From: Symbiodinium microadriaticum
Taxonomy: Eukaryota; Sar; Dinophyceae; Suessiales; Symbiodiniaceae
Length of the DNA: 64,000 nt
Reading direction: 5' to 3'
NCBI GenBank assembly: GCA_001939145.1
Contig: LSRX01000707.1
Span: forward strand, 326,247 to 390,246
Made by a program: the position numbers and the translations under genes
The notes under the pieces: model-generated
What the model saw: only the letters and a program-made list of their open reading frames with translations
What the model was told of the DNA's origin: nothing
Database searches by the model: none
Shown here: positions 1 through 10,645 of the stretch, piece after piece
How the letters are laid out: every line of letters begins with the position of its first letter
How positions within the stretch are numbered: position 1 is the first letter of the stretch

Positions 1-1226
1 ATGTCCTAGAAGTGTGCTTGCTTTAGGGTTCAGGGTGTAGGGTTTAGCTCTGGGTGTTGCTTAGTAGTGTTTGCGTGGATCAGGGTTCAAGCTAAGAACT
101 GTAGTTTGTAGGTTTGTAATGTCCCCTATCGGATATGTACAGTCGTTGGAAGCCTTTGCAGAAAGCAAAACTGGGGTGCTGCTAAGAAACTTAAGTTTTA
201 GGGTCTTGCAAAGGATGTAGCGGTTGCGCAGATGCCAAATTCTGGCGGGGTTTACCCTAAACCCTAAACTGTAGGTTCAGGGCATGTCTTCCAAATCAAA
301 CTCTCAAAAGGGCAGCTCCCCGCAAACTGCTACGCCTTGAGCCTACGAGACCTAGAATCCAAATCACCGCTAGCCCAACACGATACAGACCCGCTAACTT
401 CTCGGAACTTTAGGGTTTAGGGGTTTAGAAAACTTTTCCATCAGCCCTCTCAAGCAACCCTAAACCCTAACCCTAAACCCTAAACTTACCGTTGCCAGAC
501 ACGGAGCGTCATCATAGCCCTCGCCAAGAATGTCTTGCCATACACCAGCCTGGCGCTGGTTTGGACAACGAGACGCCATGGACGGTTTAGTGGGTTTAGG
601 GTTTAGGGTTTTAGGGCTTACCTGGACCCTGAAGAACCTACCTTTTTTTAGGGTTCCCTATTAAGATTTCCTTAGATAAGTCCTTAAAAAGGGTTTAGGG
701 TCTAGGGTTTAGGGTGCCGTCGACAAAGAACTTCCCCTACTCTAAGGGCCGTGGTAGTAGGATGGCTCTTCCAAACCCCTAAGCCCTTAAACCTCAAACC
801 CTTAACCCTCAAAGCCTAGACCCTAAACCCTTAAACCTCAAAGCCTAGACCCTAAACCCTAAACCCTTAAACCTCAAAGCCTAGACCCTAAGCCCTAAAC
901 CCTTAAACCCTAAAATCCTTATAACCTAGCAGAAGATAAAGGCTCCACATCAGGGTCCACCGGCCTGATACCTTTCGGCTCGTGACGTACTTTCTGCTGG
1001 CGACATGTGTTTAGCCGTTGGGTGGTGAAAGGGTTCAGGGTTTAGGGTTTGGGGTTTAGGGTATAGGGGTTTACGATTTAGGGGTATAGGGTTTAGGGTT
1101 TAGGGGTTTTCGGTTCCAAAGCATGAAATTGACATGCTGCAGTAAGGTCACGTCTTGCCCGCTCTTGAGAAAGGAGCTGGCCTCGATGATGCAGTACTTC
1201 CTGAGGAGATTCCAATACCCTGTAGA
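1..1226. repeat. Telomere-like repeat mosaic, no gene seen
   Basis: Short runs of TTTAGGG and of its complement CCCTAAA alternate with unique sequence. Examples are tracts near 240-275, 410-485, 583-615, 690-715, 780-915 and 1030-1115. The runs are degenerate (TTTAGGGG, TTAAGGG, TCTAGGG) and switch orientation repeatedly, so this is interstitial DNA and not a chromosome end. A piece at about 605-700 resembles the element at 7806-7900 (family F2). I see no supported reading frame here. Confidence 0.75.
780..915. repeat. Higher-order CCCTAAA-variant array
   Basis: A unit of about 29 bp built from telomere-like heptamers with the phrase CCTCAAAGCCTAGACCCTAA recurs about four times. Units this uniform imply local tandem duplication after the heptamers had diverged. 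Confidence 0.6.
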
Positions 1227-1332
1227 TACTGTTGATGATATAGATCCTGCATGACCTTAAGGACCCGAATCTATGGGAATTACGGTATATTCCTTATGAT
1301 GGGGTAATGCAGGATTTATATCATCAACCGTA
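1227..1332. mobile_element. MITE-like element, family B (copy 1)
   Basis: The ends are inverted repeats: TACTGTTGATGATATA on the left and TATATCATCAACCGTA on the right. The whole ~105 bp folds back on itself. The same element recurs at 10051, 10542, 26021, 43098 and 45336. The outermost TA at both ends fits a TA target duplication as in Tc1/mariner-type MITEs. There is no coding capacity. Confidence 0.8.
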
Positions 1333-1489
1333 AGGAATAGTGCTGCAATCAGAGCAAAAGCTTCACCTCCGTATTTTCGGAACACTGGTCATTACTCAAG
1401 TACCTGGGATGAATTCCAAGCAAAGCAGTAACTTTGAGTCCTGCCCTGAACCCCCAAGCCCAACCCTGAAACCCAAATCCAGCAATTTA

Positions 1490-1735
1490 TAGGAACCCTT
1501 GTAGAGCCCTTACAAATGCCCTGTTACACCCTTAAAGGAGCCCTGGCAGAGCCCTTATAATACCCCCTAAACCCTAAACCCTAAACCGTTATACTTTCAG
1601 AGGAACCCTTGTAGAGCCGTTATAATAGCCTGCTATACCCTTAGCAGGAACCCTTGCAGAACCCTTAAAATACCCTGTTAGACTTTTTATACTTCCAGAG
1701 GAACCCCTATAGAGCTCTTATTCGTACCCTTCATA
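1490..1735. repeat. Degenerate tandem repeat (GGAACCCTTGTAGAGCC unit)
   Basis: The phrase GGAACCCTTGTAGAGCCCTTA and close variants recur about four to five times at roughly 55-65 bp spacing, interrupted near 1567 by CCCTAAA heptamers. A short related stretch lies near 11885-11930. Noncoding. Confidence 0.55.
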
Positions 1736-1831
1736 GAACAGTGGATCTCCAAGAGCCTCGCAGGTAGCGCCAAGATCGATCACCCGGAAGCCTGTCTCGT
1801 CTTCCGGGCACGGGATGAGTGCCCTAAGCCC

Positions 1832-1926
1832 TACCTGTAACCGAAAAGGCCTACCTCTTTAAGGAACTATATGTAGAAACCATAATAAAGAACCCTAAAA
1901 AGGTAGGGTCTTTTCGGTTACAGGTA
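1832..1926. mobile_element. MITE-like element, family F (copy 1)
   Basis: Inverted ends TACCTGTAACCGAAAAG and CTTTTCGGTTACAGGTA enclose about 60 bp that is itself weakly palindromic (CCTACCTCTTTAA against TAAAAAGGTAGGG). A second full copy is at 59427-59522. Confidence 0.75.
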
Positions 1927-2102
1927 AACCCTAAACCAAATAGAAGCCGGAAAGGTGGAACATCATGAGTAAAGTGGTGCGACTCCCAGCACTAATCCAA
2001 TCATCCTAAATTCTTGTTCCAAGTTTCTGGGATTCGCTTTTTCTGTTTTCGGCGCTTCGGCTTTAGCGTTGAAGGGCGTAGGGCTTTGGGGGTCTTCGGC
2101 TT

Positions 2103-2224
2103 GAAGGTTCGGAGATGTGGGGTTTTGGGGTTAGGGTTTGAGGTTTTAGGGTTCAGGGTTTAGGGTTTAGGGTTTAGCGTTTAGGGGTTTAGGGTTTAGG
2201 GTTTAGGGGTTAGGGTTTGAGGTT
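2103..2224 (+). repeat. TTTAGGG tract
   Basis: About 120 bp of TTTAGGG with one-base variants (TTTAGGGG, TTTAGCG, TTGAGG). The stretch around it (1930-2760) holds no frame I can support; the small open frames there are shadows of the repeat. Confidence 0.8.
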
Positions 2225-2764
2225 CGGAGGGACAGACAGGCCCTTAGCGAGCCACTTAGGGTTAAGGCTCTGATCCACCCCCCCAAGGTGGGACTCTCCC
2301 CTCGACTCTTGGGGGGCTGTAGAAGGGTGGGTAACATGCAGAGTTCTAAGTCATATAAGAGAGCTGCAAGGGATCCTGATTGGGGCCATGTTACAGGTAG
2401 CGCCTGTTGAATGCCCACTTACCAGGTCCGCAGACCCTTCAAGCACAGGGTTCAGGTCCTTGCAGAAGGATGCCGCCTGAATTTGCATAATAGGTTTGAC
2501 TTCCTGAAACCCCAAACCATAACCATCTAAAATCATTTTAAAGGAAACCACAGGTGGGAGTTTAGGGTATTTAGGGCTTCTATAAGGTATATAGACGTTC
2601 CAAAGGGCTCCTATAAAGGTAACTACCCACCTGAAAATGTCCTAGATCAGTAGTTTGAACCCAACAGCCTTCAGGATGATGTACTTCCTCAAGTTCAATC
2701 AGTACTCTTGGGGTCAACCCCAGTCGTCGAGCCTGCCTGCGCCCTACAGCAACGGCCCCTCCCA

Positions 2765-3070
2765 GTAAACCGTAAACCCTGAACCTTAAACCCCAAACCC
2801 AAAACCCTAAACTCAAAGCCCTCAAACCCTAAACCCTAAACCCTCAACCTTAAAACCCTAAAACCCTAAACCCTAAACCTTAAACCTGAAGGCCCTACAC
2901 CATAAGCCCTGAACCCCCCTGCCCTAGAGCCCTCAAACCCTCCAGACCTTAACCCGAAGCACTACCTGGATTCTATGAAACCCACAAGTTTGTGGTTTAG
3001 GAGTTTAGGACTTAGGGTTTAGGGTTTGGTAGGGTTTAAGGTTTAGGGTTTAGGGCTTAGGGTTTAGGGT
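2765..3070. repeat. Telomere-like tracts in opposite orientation
   Basis: CCCTAAA-type runs (2765-2960) are followed by TTTAGGG-type runs (2990-3070) with about 30 bp of unique DNA between. The arms face each other like an inverted repeat but are degenerate. Confidence 0.75.
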
Positions 3071-3094
3071 TCGTACACAAGGAATTCGTTACAA

Positions 3095-3285
3095 GGAACC
3101 GAAAGAGGTAGGTTTTGCATAGGGTTCATGTGAACCCTGTTTCCCAAACGGTCCTAAGTACCTATTATATGGGGAATACAAGCACGAGCCGTAATAGCAA
3201 CTCCTACTATAGAAACCCTGAGCCCTAAATCCTGAACCTTACTTTCTACTATGTAAAATACCCAGGACCCTTTGAGATTCGACCG
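3095..3285. mobile_element. Remnant of family E element
   Basis: Contains GGTCCTAAGTACCTAT near 3150 and ACCCAGGACCCTTTG near 3260, the two ends seen in better copies at 21533-21708, 34982-35095 and 47350-47465. The middle (AGTAGGAGTTGCTATTACGG in reverse) also matches those copies. It is degraded. Confidence 0.5.
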
Positions 3286-3304
3286 TCGTGGCTCCTGGAC
3301 CCCT

Positions 3305-3455
3305 GCAAGCGCTAAACCCTAAAGACTAAACCCTAAAGCCTACAACCCTAAACCCTACAACCCTACAACCCGACAACCCTCAACCCTACAACCCTACAAC
3401 TCTAAACCCTACAACCCTAAACCGTACAACCCTAAAGCCCATAAGCCCTAAACCC
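3305..3455. repeat. CCCTACAA-variant telomere-like array
   Basis: About 20 heptamers in which many units read CCCTACA instead of CCCTAAA. The variant is clustered, so it spread by local duplication. Confidence 0.7.
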
Positions 3456-3563
3456 TTAGCCTGAGTTGGTTTCGTCAAGAGGCGCGAGGAATCGCTGCCA
3501 GAGCTCCGGAGGACGTTGCCGCTGTGAAGATCATTGTGCGTGTAGCCTTCCTGCTAAAGGGGC

Positions 3564-3683
3564 TTAGGTGCTCCTTTAAAAGGGGTGCTGTAGGGGTTCC
3601 CTTAAAGGGATCTATAAGGGTTTAGGTGTTCCTTTAAAAGGGGTGCTGTAGGGGTTCCCTTAAAGGGATCTATAAGGGTTTAG
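3564..3683. repeat. 58 bp tandem duplication
   Basis: Two nearly identical copies of a 58 bp unit begin at 3564 and 3622 (TTAGGTGCTCCTTTAAAAGG and TTAGGTGTTCCTTTAAAAGG). Each unit holds the inverted pair CCTTTAAAAGG / TTCCCTTAAAGGGA. Confidence 0.75.
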
Positions 3684-3761
3684 GATTTGGAGTCTTTGGC
3701 TAAAGGGGCTATTGGGTCGGAAGAGCCGTAACCCCTTAAGGGAGAGGGTTTAGGGTTTAGG

Positions 3762-3816
3762 GTGTAGGGCCCATAGGCCCCTAAGTAGTTCGTGTTTGGG
3801 ATTACCTTATAGGTTA
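3762..3816. mobile_element. Half copy of MITE family A
   Basis: GCCCATAGGCCCCTAAGTAG followed by TTTGGGATTACCTTATAGG matches the left half of family A. The right half is absent; a family C element begins shortly after. Confidence 0.6.
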
Positions 3817-3848
3817 GAAGAGGGCTTTGGGGGATAGTACAGTATGAG

Positions 3849-3962
3849 TATCTCAGAGACCCCAAAACCCCTTAATTAAGGACTATACCTTAAATCTTAT
3901 TAGGGTTCCTGCTATAATTTAAGGTATATTCCTTATTTAAGGGGTTTGGGAGTCTCTGGGTA
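3849..3962. mobile_element. MITE-like element, family C (copy 1)
   Basis: The inverted ends are TATCTCAGAGACCCCAAAAC and GGGAGTCTCTGGGTA, with inner arms CCTTAATTAAGGACTATACC and GGTATATTCCTTATTTAAGG. Other copies lie at 14951, 18722, 23256 and 41675, with a subfamily at 26236 and 44529. Noncoding and hairpin-forming over its full length. Confidence 0.8.
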
Positions 3963-3965
3963 AAG

Positions 3966-4830
3966 GGGCTTAGGTTTTAGGGCTCAGGGTTTAGGGGTTT
4001 AGGGGTTTAGGGGTTTGGGGTTTACGGGTTAGGGTTTTAGGATTCCGGGATTTTGGCCTAAACTGAAACTTGACGCAACCACCAATCCAGAGGGCTTCTG
4101 CGGCTTAGGGTTTAGAGGGTTTAGGGCTTACAGGGTTTACAGGTTCTACTGTTTCGGGTTAAAGGACTAGGGCTTTTAGGGCTGGTAGGGTTGAGGGTTT
4201 AGTTGCCAACTGACATCCAGCAACTGGCGCCCGGAAAAGTGACAAGGACATGCCTGTAAAAGCCAACTCTGGACCCCCAGAAAGTAGGTCTTGTCGGGTT
4301 CATGTAAACCCTATGCCCTGAACTCTCTAAAACCCTAAAGCCTGAAACAATTTTAAAACACTAAAACCCTAAACTCTAAAACCCCACTACTCCCTCAACC
4401 CTAGACTCTCAACTTTAAAACCCCTAAACCTGAAATCCACAACCCTAACTCCTAACTCACTACAAATCAAGTAAGCCCTGAGAGGTTTAACATCGGAGTT
4501 GTCGAAGTCCACCACGGCCTTGAACATACGGGCGATAGAGCTAGAATGATGGCATTACGGCTTTAGGGAAATTATGTTGCATTCATATAGCCAACATAAG
4601 GTCCCTAAACCCTAAACCCTAAACCCATTACACGTTGTTTTCAGGCTGACAGCAAACCCCCCCCCTCTAACACCGAAGCTGGAGCCGGCTGTCCTGATGA
4701 ATGCCTTGGACTGGACAGCGCTGGGGCTTTGGGGTCCTACACCCCTTAGGGTTTGGGGGTTTAGGGTTTAAGGGTTACAGGGTTTAGGGTTTAGGGGTTT
4801 AGAGTTTAGGGTTAAGGGTCCCTAAGGACC
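3966..4830. repeat. Telomere-like mosaic
   Basis: TTTAGGG runs at 3970-4045, 4105-4200 and 4745-4820 and CCCTAAA runs at 4310-4460 and 4600-4630 are separated by unique sequence. No supported gene. Confidence 0.7.
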
Positions 4831-4894
4831 CGAAAGCCTCGACCCCGGAAACCTATTCCAGACTCTGAAGGTCCAACCCCCCTCCCCCACCCCA

Positions 4895-4995
4895 ATCCAG
4901 TCCTGGGAATCCAAAAACCTACCGTTTTAGGCTCTAATTAAGGGGTCATAGAGTCATAACCTACTAGTTTGTAGGGTTTGGGGTCACTGGCTAGG
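4895..4995. mobile_element. Probable MITE-like element, family N (copy 1)
   Basis: AATCCAAAAACCTACCGTTT, a central TAATTAAGGGGTCATAG and GTCATAACCTACTAGTTTG also appear in reverse orientation at about 8290-8405, and in diverged form at 31035-31145. The ends are imperfect inverted repeats. Confidence 0.5.
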
Positions 4996-5597
4996 CTTAA
5001 ACCATCAGGGCTTCGAGATTTCGGGTCCTAACCCCGAGACTGAATTGCTGAGTTCAGGCTCCCCCCCAAACTTACTTCCCCGATAAGCTAGGGAAATAAA
5101 AGGCTAAACTTTCAGGTTACCACTAAGTTCTAAGAACCCAAAAAGTTTAGAGGTTGGGTATTGGGGAACTACGCAAACACACGAAAGAGGGATTCTCAGA
5201 CAAAAGACCCAAGAGTTTGAAGCCCATAGACTCAACTTCTAAGCGGAAGAAGTTACGTGGAGACGATCATTGTCATCTTGTTGTGGGCTGCCATAGGGCT
5301 CGGTATCAGGATCTAGGAACTACAGGGTTTTTTTGACGACAATTCCACGATCCTCTGACATATGGCGCGGAGTTTGCAGTGCGAGTTTCTTCAGACTTGT
5401 ACATGAAGGGATATCGGCCTTCGTTAAAGCCCCTGAACCCTAAACGGTTTAGGCTTGCGGGCTTAGGGAACCCCTAAACCCTCCAGATTGAAAGCTTGCA
5501 GAGACCTGCATCTCTGGGCGGGAGGCACACCAGGGTTACCCGATAAATCATAAGTCATAATCCCAGACTTTCCAATCCCTTACTCAGGGAATATACC

Positions 5598-5924
5598 CTA
5601 AATCATAAAATCAGGGATCGTACTATAGTTGAAGGCATATGATCTTAACTGAGGGATATTGCAAGGCTGGGTACTTGTAACACTCCTTAGCCCCAAATAA
5701 CCTAGTGCTTCAGGGCTCCTTATTACGATGTCCTCGTGCACGTCCTTTAAAACGGTAGGCTTTTTCACGGTCCTGGTTTGGCTTGACGAATGTGACATTT
5801 TTCTGATGATGCGAAGCAGGAATGGTATGAACGGCTGCTCAAATTGTAGAGGATTGAAGACTTCCGACAGGGTGTTGAGGCTACTATGGTATTGTTGTAT
5901 AGAGACGAGAAAGAAATCTGGCAA
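5598..5924 (-). CDS. Unassigned exon-like open frame
   Basis: An open frame of about 108 codons on the minus strand. Its middle part reads like ordinary protein, with hydrophobic and charged residues mixed (for example IPFLLRIIRKMSHSSSQTRT). The C-terminal quarter runs into lower-quality sequence. The plus strand is also open over 5728-6318, so the strand is uncertain. I recognise no family. It could be one exon of an intron-containing gene, a decayed copy, or chance. Confidence 0.2.
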   Translation of the reverse strand: MPDFFLVSIQQYHSSLNTLSEVFNPLQFEQPFIPFLLRIIRKMSHSSSQTRTVKKPTVLKDVHEDIVIRSPEALGYLGLRSVTSTQPCNIPQLRSYAFNYSTIPDFMI

Positions 5925-6620
5925 TATCTATTCAGGTCCCTATATTCTGCAAACTTCCAAGCCAGTGCTTCTCCACGCCCCTGAACCCAACACCCAACTG
6001 CGATCTTCAGGACACTTGTTGCACTCTCGCCGCAGCGCAACGGTGGCTTTGCAATGGGCGTTTCAGGGAAAAGTCCTGCTAATCTGCTTACTAAGGACCA
6101 TGACTCATGCCCTAAGCCCTAAGGTACGACGACAACCAGGAAGCAGCTTCCGACAGCAACGTGGCCGATGGACAGAATCCTGCGTTATTGAAGGGTCTTA
6201 TAATCTTAATATACCCATAGGGGCCAAGTACCCCAAAATCATATTGAGTTTAGGGTTTGGGGCTTCTACTCTCCCGAAAATTAGCTTGCAGACCTACTAT
6301 CCGAAAGCCAAGTGCTGAATTATTGGGTCCTTTGGACCGGCTCTGGGTATCATGGTTTTGGCCGTAGGGTGTACGGATCGTGATTTGTGCGAGTTACAGA
6401 TTATAACTCTTGTTATGTGTCATGCGGGATGTTGTACATCAAAAAGCTAATGTAAAAACCTCTGCACAGCCAGTTATCTTAGACGCTAACATTCAGAGGG
6501 TCCACATGTACTACCATTGCGGGAATCGGGTCCGCAAGACCATCCTTTCATATCCTTTCTTATGGTTCTTGGGACTTAATTCCATAACAGTGTATATATG
6601 GACCGCCTAGCTTAGCTGAC
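5925..6620. other. Unique sequence without a supported gene
   Basis: This stretch has few telomere-like heptamers. An open frame continues on the plus strand to 6318, but it has no recognisable motif and mixed codon use. I see no RNA gene or mobile-element ends. Confidence 0.4.
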
Positions 6621-7090
6621 CCTTGCTCCCCTAAACCCTAAACCCTAAAGCCTCAACCCTAAACCCTAAAGTTTCTAAAGCCTCAACCCTACACCCTAAA
6701 CCGTTCCCCTCTCATGCCGAAGAGCGCGCCAGGAAGCGGCCAACCTTGCAGCACATTGGTTTGCGTAGAAGTGCGCCCGAAACCCTACCTAAACCACCAA
6801 AAGTAAAGAAAGAACTGGTCCAATCATTCTAAACCCTAAACCCTGAACCTACCCCTAAAACGCTATCTTTCCACACACACTTTTGGAGTCCAGGTAAGTC
6901 CCAAATCGGGCGGTTGGGCCTTTCATGTTTTTGGGGCCTCTTAGAGAGCCTTTAGGGCTTTGGTCTCTGGGCTTAGGGCTTAGGGTTCAGGGTTTAGGGC
7001 TTTAGGCTTGAGGGGCTTAGGGCTTTAGAGCTTTAGGTTTCAGGGTTTAGGGCAGTTTAGGGCTTTGGTCTTTGGGCTTCAGGGTTGAGG
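6620..7090. repeat. Telomere-like mosaic
   Basis: CCCTAAA runs (6630-6705, 6830-6850) give way to TTTAGGG-type runs with GGGCTT variants (6955-7090). No supported gene. Confidence 0.7.
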
Positions 7091-7211
7091 TCATAGAGCT
7101 GGTCGGTACAACAACTTTCCTCTGGGCGCGACTGAGTTCCTAGTATCGCGATCATGCCCGGCTATAGGAGCCTGAATGCACAAAGCTTTTTTTGTTGGTG
7201 GCACTTTTTGC

Positions 7212-7312
7212 CTTAGGGGCTGAGTACCCTAGCCCAACAACGGTTAACCTTTCAATTATGGTAGGATTATATAAGCCCAAAAAGGTTAAAGGTTACCTAC
7301 TCAGCTACTAAG
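7212..7312. mobile_element. MITE-like element, family P (copy 1)
   Basis: The inverted ends are CTTAGGGGCTGAGTACC and GGTTACCTACTCAGCTACTAAG, with inner arms GGTTAACCTTT and AAAGGTTAAAGG. A diverged copy with the same right end (TCAGCTACTAAG) is at 62626-62732, and a right-half fragment lies near 45975-46020. Confidence 0.65.
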
Positions 7313-7350
7313 TTGCCTAGATACATAAAGCGGACGCGGATGTTATGCTG

Positions 7351-7371
7351 TAGATATATATATATATATAC
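7351..7371. repeat. TA microsatellite
   Basis: About ten TA dinucleotides. Confidence 0.9.
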
Positions 7372-7805
7372 GGGCACTATACTTGGACTGTGCATATTTA
7401 AAGCGAGTACGCGGAGCTACTCTTAGTGATAACTCCAAACCCCCGCAATGGGTAATTACATGTTGAGCCAGAAGTAAGAGCTTCCGAGTGGGTTGTGATA
7501 GGGATTAGGGTTTAAGCTGCAGGGCCATTTATAAAGCCATGCACAAGAAACACAAATCATACTTCTGCGTGTAGGTCGAGCCGACATGAGAAACCAGAAG
7601 AGTTTCAAGCTCGTCCATTGGAGGAACAATGGTTCAAACACATTATACTCTAATCTGTTTCTGTACTATTTTACCTATATCAACCCTAAACGCTAAACCC
7701 TAGTTATGTCATTTTAACTTTCACAACCCTAAGCCCTGAAGGCGTTGGCTGCTCGCGTTGGAGGAAGTATCGGCTGTAAAATGGTTTGGCTTGATAAAGG
7801 GTATA

Positions 7806-7900
7806 GGGCTTACCTGGACCCTAAAGAACCTACTTTTTTAGGGTTACTTAATATGGTTTATTTATATAAAGTCCTTAAAAAGGTAGGTTATTTGGGGTTT
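7806..7900. mobile_element. Element F2 (related to family F)
   Basis: GGGCTTACCTGGACCCTAAA, AGAACCTACTTTTTTAGGG and GTCCTTAAAAAGGTAGGTT also occur at 605-700, and in diverged form at 61480-61605. The outer ends dissolve into TTTAGGG heptamers, so exact borders are unclear. Confidence 0.55.
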
Positions 7901-7932
7901 AGGGTTGAGGGTTTCGGACAGCGGCGCATGCC

Positions 7933-8223
7933 ATGATTTCTTTGTTGAGCTTCCCAGGGGCCGCGAAACGCTTCCTCTGTGACGTGCAAGGAGCACATTT
8001 AGAACCCTACCGGAACCTGAACATAACCGATAACAAAGCGGCCCCTTTGATGCAAGCCTCATGCAGCAGAAGCCTTGTAGAATCTCTAGTTAAACAGGTA
8101 GACCTTAAGAAAAGAGTCGAGCAGTGGCTGTGTCAAACAGCAATAGTAAAGGCGGAAAAGAGCAACAGGCTTGACTCGCCTAAACCCCTAAGCCCCTACT
8201 TGGCCCTACTTGTTAAATCCTGA
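7933..8223 (+). CDS. Weak exon-like open frame
   Basis: A 96-codon frame of which the first 75 codons look protein-like (SLVESLVKQVDLKKRVEQWL is amphipathic). The last part is CCCTAAA-derived (SPKPLSPYLA). No family is recognised. It may be an exon fragment or chance. Confidence 0.15.
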   Translation: MISLLSFPGAAKRFLCDVQGAHLEPYRNLNITDNKAAPLMQASCSRSLVESLVKQVDLKKRVEQWLCQTAIVKAEKSNRLDSPKPLSPYLALLVKS

Positions 8224-8289
8224 AGTTGAAAGCCTAACACCCGCAAAGTTCCTAAATCCTAACAACCCCTCAACCCTAAACTTCTACAC

Positions 8290-8405
8290 CCCTACCTGTG
8301 ATCCCAAACCCCACAAAATAGCAGGTTATGACCCCTGAATTAGAGGGTAGAGCCCCTAAAACTTAAAGCGGTAGGTTTTTGGATTCCCAGGTAAAGCCTA
8401 AGCCC
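8290..8405. mobile_element. Probable MITE-like element, family N (copy 2)
   Basis: In reverse orientation this matches the copy near 4895: AGCAGGTTATGACCCCTGAA and GCGGTAGGTTTTTGGATTCC. Confidence 0.5.
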
Positions 8406-8519
8406 CTAGAAACCGCGGCCTGCAGGAGTTGATGGGCCGCTTTCCGGGGAGTTCTCCTCCGATTGCATCGCAGAGATCAGGTTTCGGCTTTCGGTTTTTG
8501 GGAGGTTCCAAAGCCCGAA

Positions 8520-8860
8520 GGGTCCTAGGTTTAGGGGGTTGTAGGGTTTAGGGGTTTAGGGGTTTAGGGGTCTATGGGTTTAGGGTTTAGGGTTCCGGGC
8601 TTTAGGGGTTTGAGGGTTTAGGGTTACTTCCCCAAGTCATATTAGTGATTCCGAACGTAGAAACCCTATGTTCGACTACAGAGTTACTTGGGACCCTTTG
8701 GGGGAGGAGGGATCCCTTACCTAAAATTAGGGTGTAGGGTTTAGGACTTGAGGGTTCTGGGCTTAGGGTTTAGGGTTTAGGATTTAGGGTTTAGGGGTTT
8801 AGGGGTTTAGGGTGTAGGGTTGAGGACTTTTGGGTTCTGGGTTTAGGGTTTCTAGGATTC
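8520..8860. repeat. TTTAGGG mosaic with an embedded element remnant
   Basis: TTTAGGGG-rich runs (8520-8625, 8725-8860) flank about 80 bp with ACTTGGGACCCTTTGGGGG, which resembles one end of family E. Confidence 0.6.
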
Positions 8861-8932
8861 CGCAAGGTGTGTCGGTCTTTGGGACTGTAAGCACCCAGTG
8901 CTTAGCGCTAGGGTTCCAGGGAGCTTAAAATC

Positions 8933-9284
8933 GGGTCCTTAAGGGGTCTACGGCCCTTACTATGAGGTCCTTGGAAGCATAGGATAGGATTGTAGGACGA
9001 GCGCCAAAGCTTCATGGCAGGAGTTAGCATTAGGGGGACCCTTGGGGATATAGACCCTCTCAATCCCTTGTAAGAGAGCCAGAAGTAGGGTCAAGAAAGG
9101 GCCCTCTTTACGGCGTCTCCCCAAATACCTAGGACATGGTCAGGTACGGGTCTGGGTAGGATCTCCGAGACGCAGTTCGCTCGTGTCGGCCAAAGTTGCG
9201 ACGAAGCTGATTTTGGGCTCCTGTATAGTACCCTATGCTTCCAAGGACCTTATAGTTTAGGCCCTAGACCCCCTTAAGGACCCA
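8933..9284. mobile_element. 352 bp element with ~50 bp inverted-repeat ends
   Basis: The left arm (8933-8983) starts GGGTCCTTAAGGGGTCTA and ends TCCTTGGAAGCATAGG. The right arm (9231-9284) is its near-perfect reverse complement, starting CCCTATGCTTCCAAGG. The ~247 bp interior does not contain a telomere-like run and has no convincing frame. The long arms and larger interior set it apart from the ~100 bp MITEs; it could be a non-autonomous foldback transposon. No second copy is visible in the window. Confidence 0.7.
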
Positions 9285-10050
9285 ATAAAAAGGTCCCTGG
9301 CAAAGTAGGGGTATACTTATGTGTAAGGACCGCAATAATAACTCGGATGCGGTCCCGCTCCTTTTTGAGTTTCTTTGTTTTCGTTCGCCCCTAAAGCCAT
9401 GGAATCGCCTGAGCCCTAAATGCTGAACCCTAAAACACCAGCGCCCTAAACCCTAAAACAAAAAACCCTAAACTCTATACCCTATACCTTACTGACCCTA
9501 CTTCCCAAGCTGAATGCTGCTCTTTCAGGGAATGCAACAGGGTCCTCTCTTACGAAGGGCTTGGTAAGGGTTCATGTAGGGGCAACTATATATACATACA
9601 CAAGGCAGCTGAATCCAGCCGTCGATCCCTCCCCCAGCGAACACAATAGCCCCCTTAAGTCAGGACTATGCCTTGAACCATCCCTATAAAGCCAAGGCCA
9701 AAACCCTAAACCCTAAGCCTCTAACTACGTGGTATCAGAGGTGTCGCATCTCCAAGCAAAGTGCACGGAGGGTTACGGGACATAGCAAACCAGGTTGTAA
9801 GCACCTTAATATGAGTTATACGTAATTTCCATCAAAAATACTAAGCCCACCCTAAACTTCCTAAATCCAGAACCCTGAACCCTAAACCCTCAACCCGACA
9901 GTTCTTTCATCCTTTCAGTAAAACCTCAGAGCCATCCCCTCGGGACCTGCGACTCATTCCCTCGTGGATATCCTTCAGCACGCATTCCTTGGGAAACTAG
10001 AGCTTTTCTTTAAGGGTTTAGGGTTTCTCTAAGGGTTTAGGGTTTAGGGA
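9285..10050. repeat. Sparse telomere-like runs, no gene seen
   Basis: CCCTAAA-type runs at 9395-9490, 9690-9725 and 9840-9900 and a TTTAGGG run at 10010-10050 lie in otherwise unremarkable unique DNA. Confidence 0.55.
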
Positions 10051-10155
10051 TACTGTTGATGATATAACTCCTGCATGACCTTAAGTACCCTAAACTATAG
10101 AAATTATGGTATATTCCTTATTATGGGTCATGCAGGATTTATATCATCAACCGTA
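10051..10155. mobile_element. MITE-like element, family B (copy 2)
   Basis: Ends TACTGTTGATGATATAACTC and ATATCATCAACCGTA, with centre GGGAATT-type palindrome as in the other copies. It starts directly at the end of a TTTAGGG run. Confidence 0.8.
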
Positions 10156-10159
10156 GTAT

Positions 10160-10410
10160 GGTAGGGCTTAGGTTTAAGGGCCCGAGCCCTAAGCTCTCGA
10201 GACCCAAACCTTAAACCTCATAATTAGCGCTGGACCCTAATCCCAAAGGCTAGACCCTTAACATTGGGCACCTCACCCTGAAGCCCTAAAACCAAAAAGC
10301 CCTAAAAACCCTAGAAACCCTAAAAAAAAAAAACAACACCCTAAAAACTCCAAACCCTAAACCAAACACCCCTAAACCGTAAACCCCTAAACCCTTAGCA
10401 TCAGGCCTCA
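10160..10410. repeat. CCCTAAA-variant tract with poly-A
   Basis: Degenerate CCCTAAA heptamers in which CCCTAAAAACC and an A-run (10322-10333) are common. No gene. Confidence 0.6.
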
Positions 10411-10541
10411 ACCTTTCTACTCCTTCTGGAAACCACGAAGAGCCCTAAGCAGGATTTGGTCCTCTCCGGTCCGAATAAATAGAGGTTTGATTTGCGTCGT
10501 AAGTGTAGGCTGTCGAAGAACCTCACAAAAATTGACACAAC

Positions 10542-10645
10542 AAACGGTTGATGATATAAATCCTGAATTGCCCATCATAAGGAATGTACCATAATTCCGA
10601 TAGTTTAGGGTCCTTAAGGTCATGCAGGATTTATATCTACTAGAT
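10542..10645. mobile_element. MITE-like element, family B (copy 3, right end altered)
   Basis: The left end ACGGTTGATGATATAAATCC is intact and the interior is the family B consensus in reverse orientation. The right end departs from the consensus after GCAGGATTTATATC. Confidence 0.65.

Noticed and set aside
5728-6318. 196-codon plus frame as a gene
   Set aside because: The composition is uneven and a minus frame over the same span looks at least as protein-like. There are no motifs.
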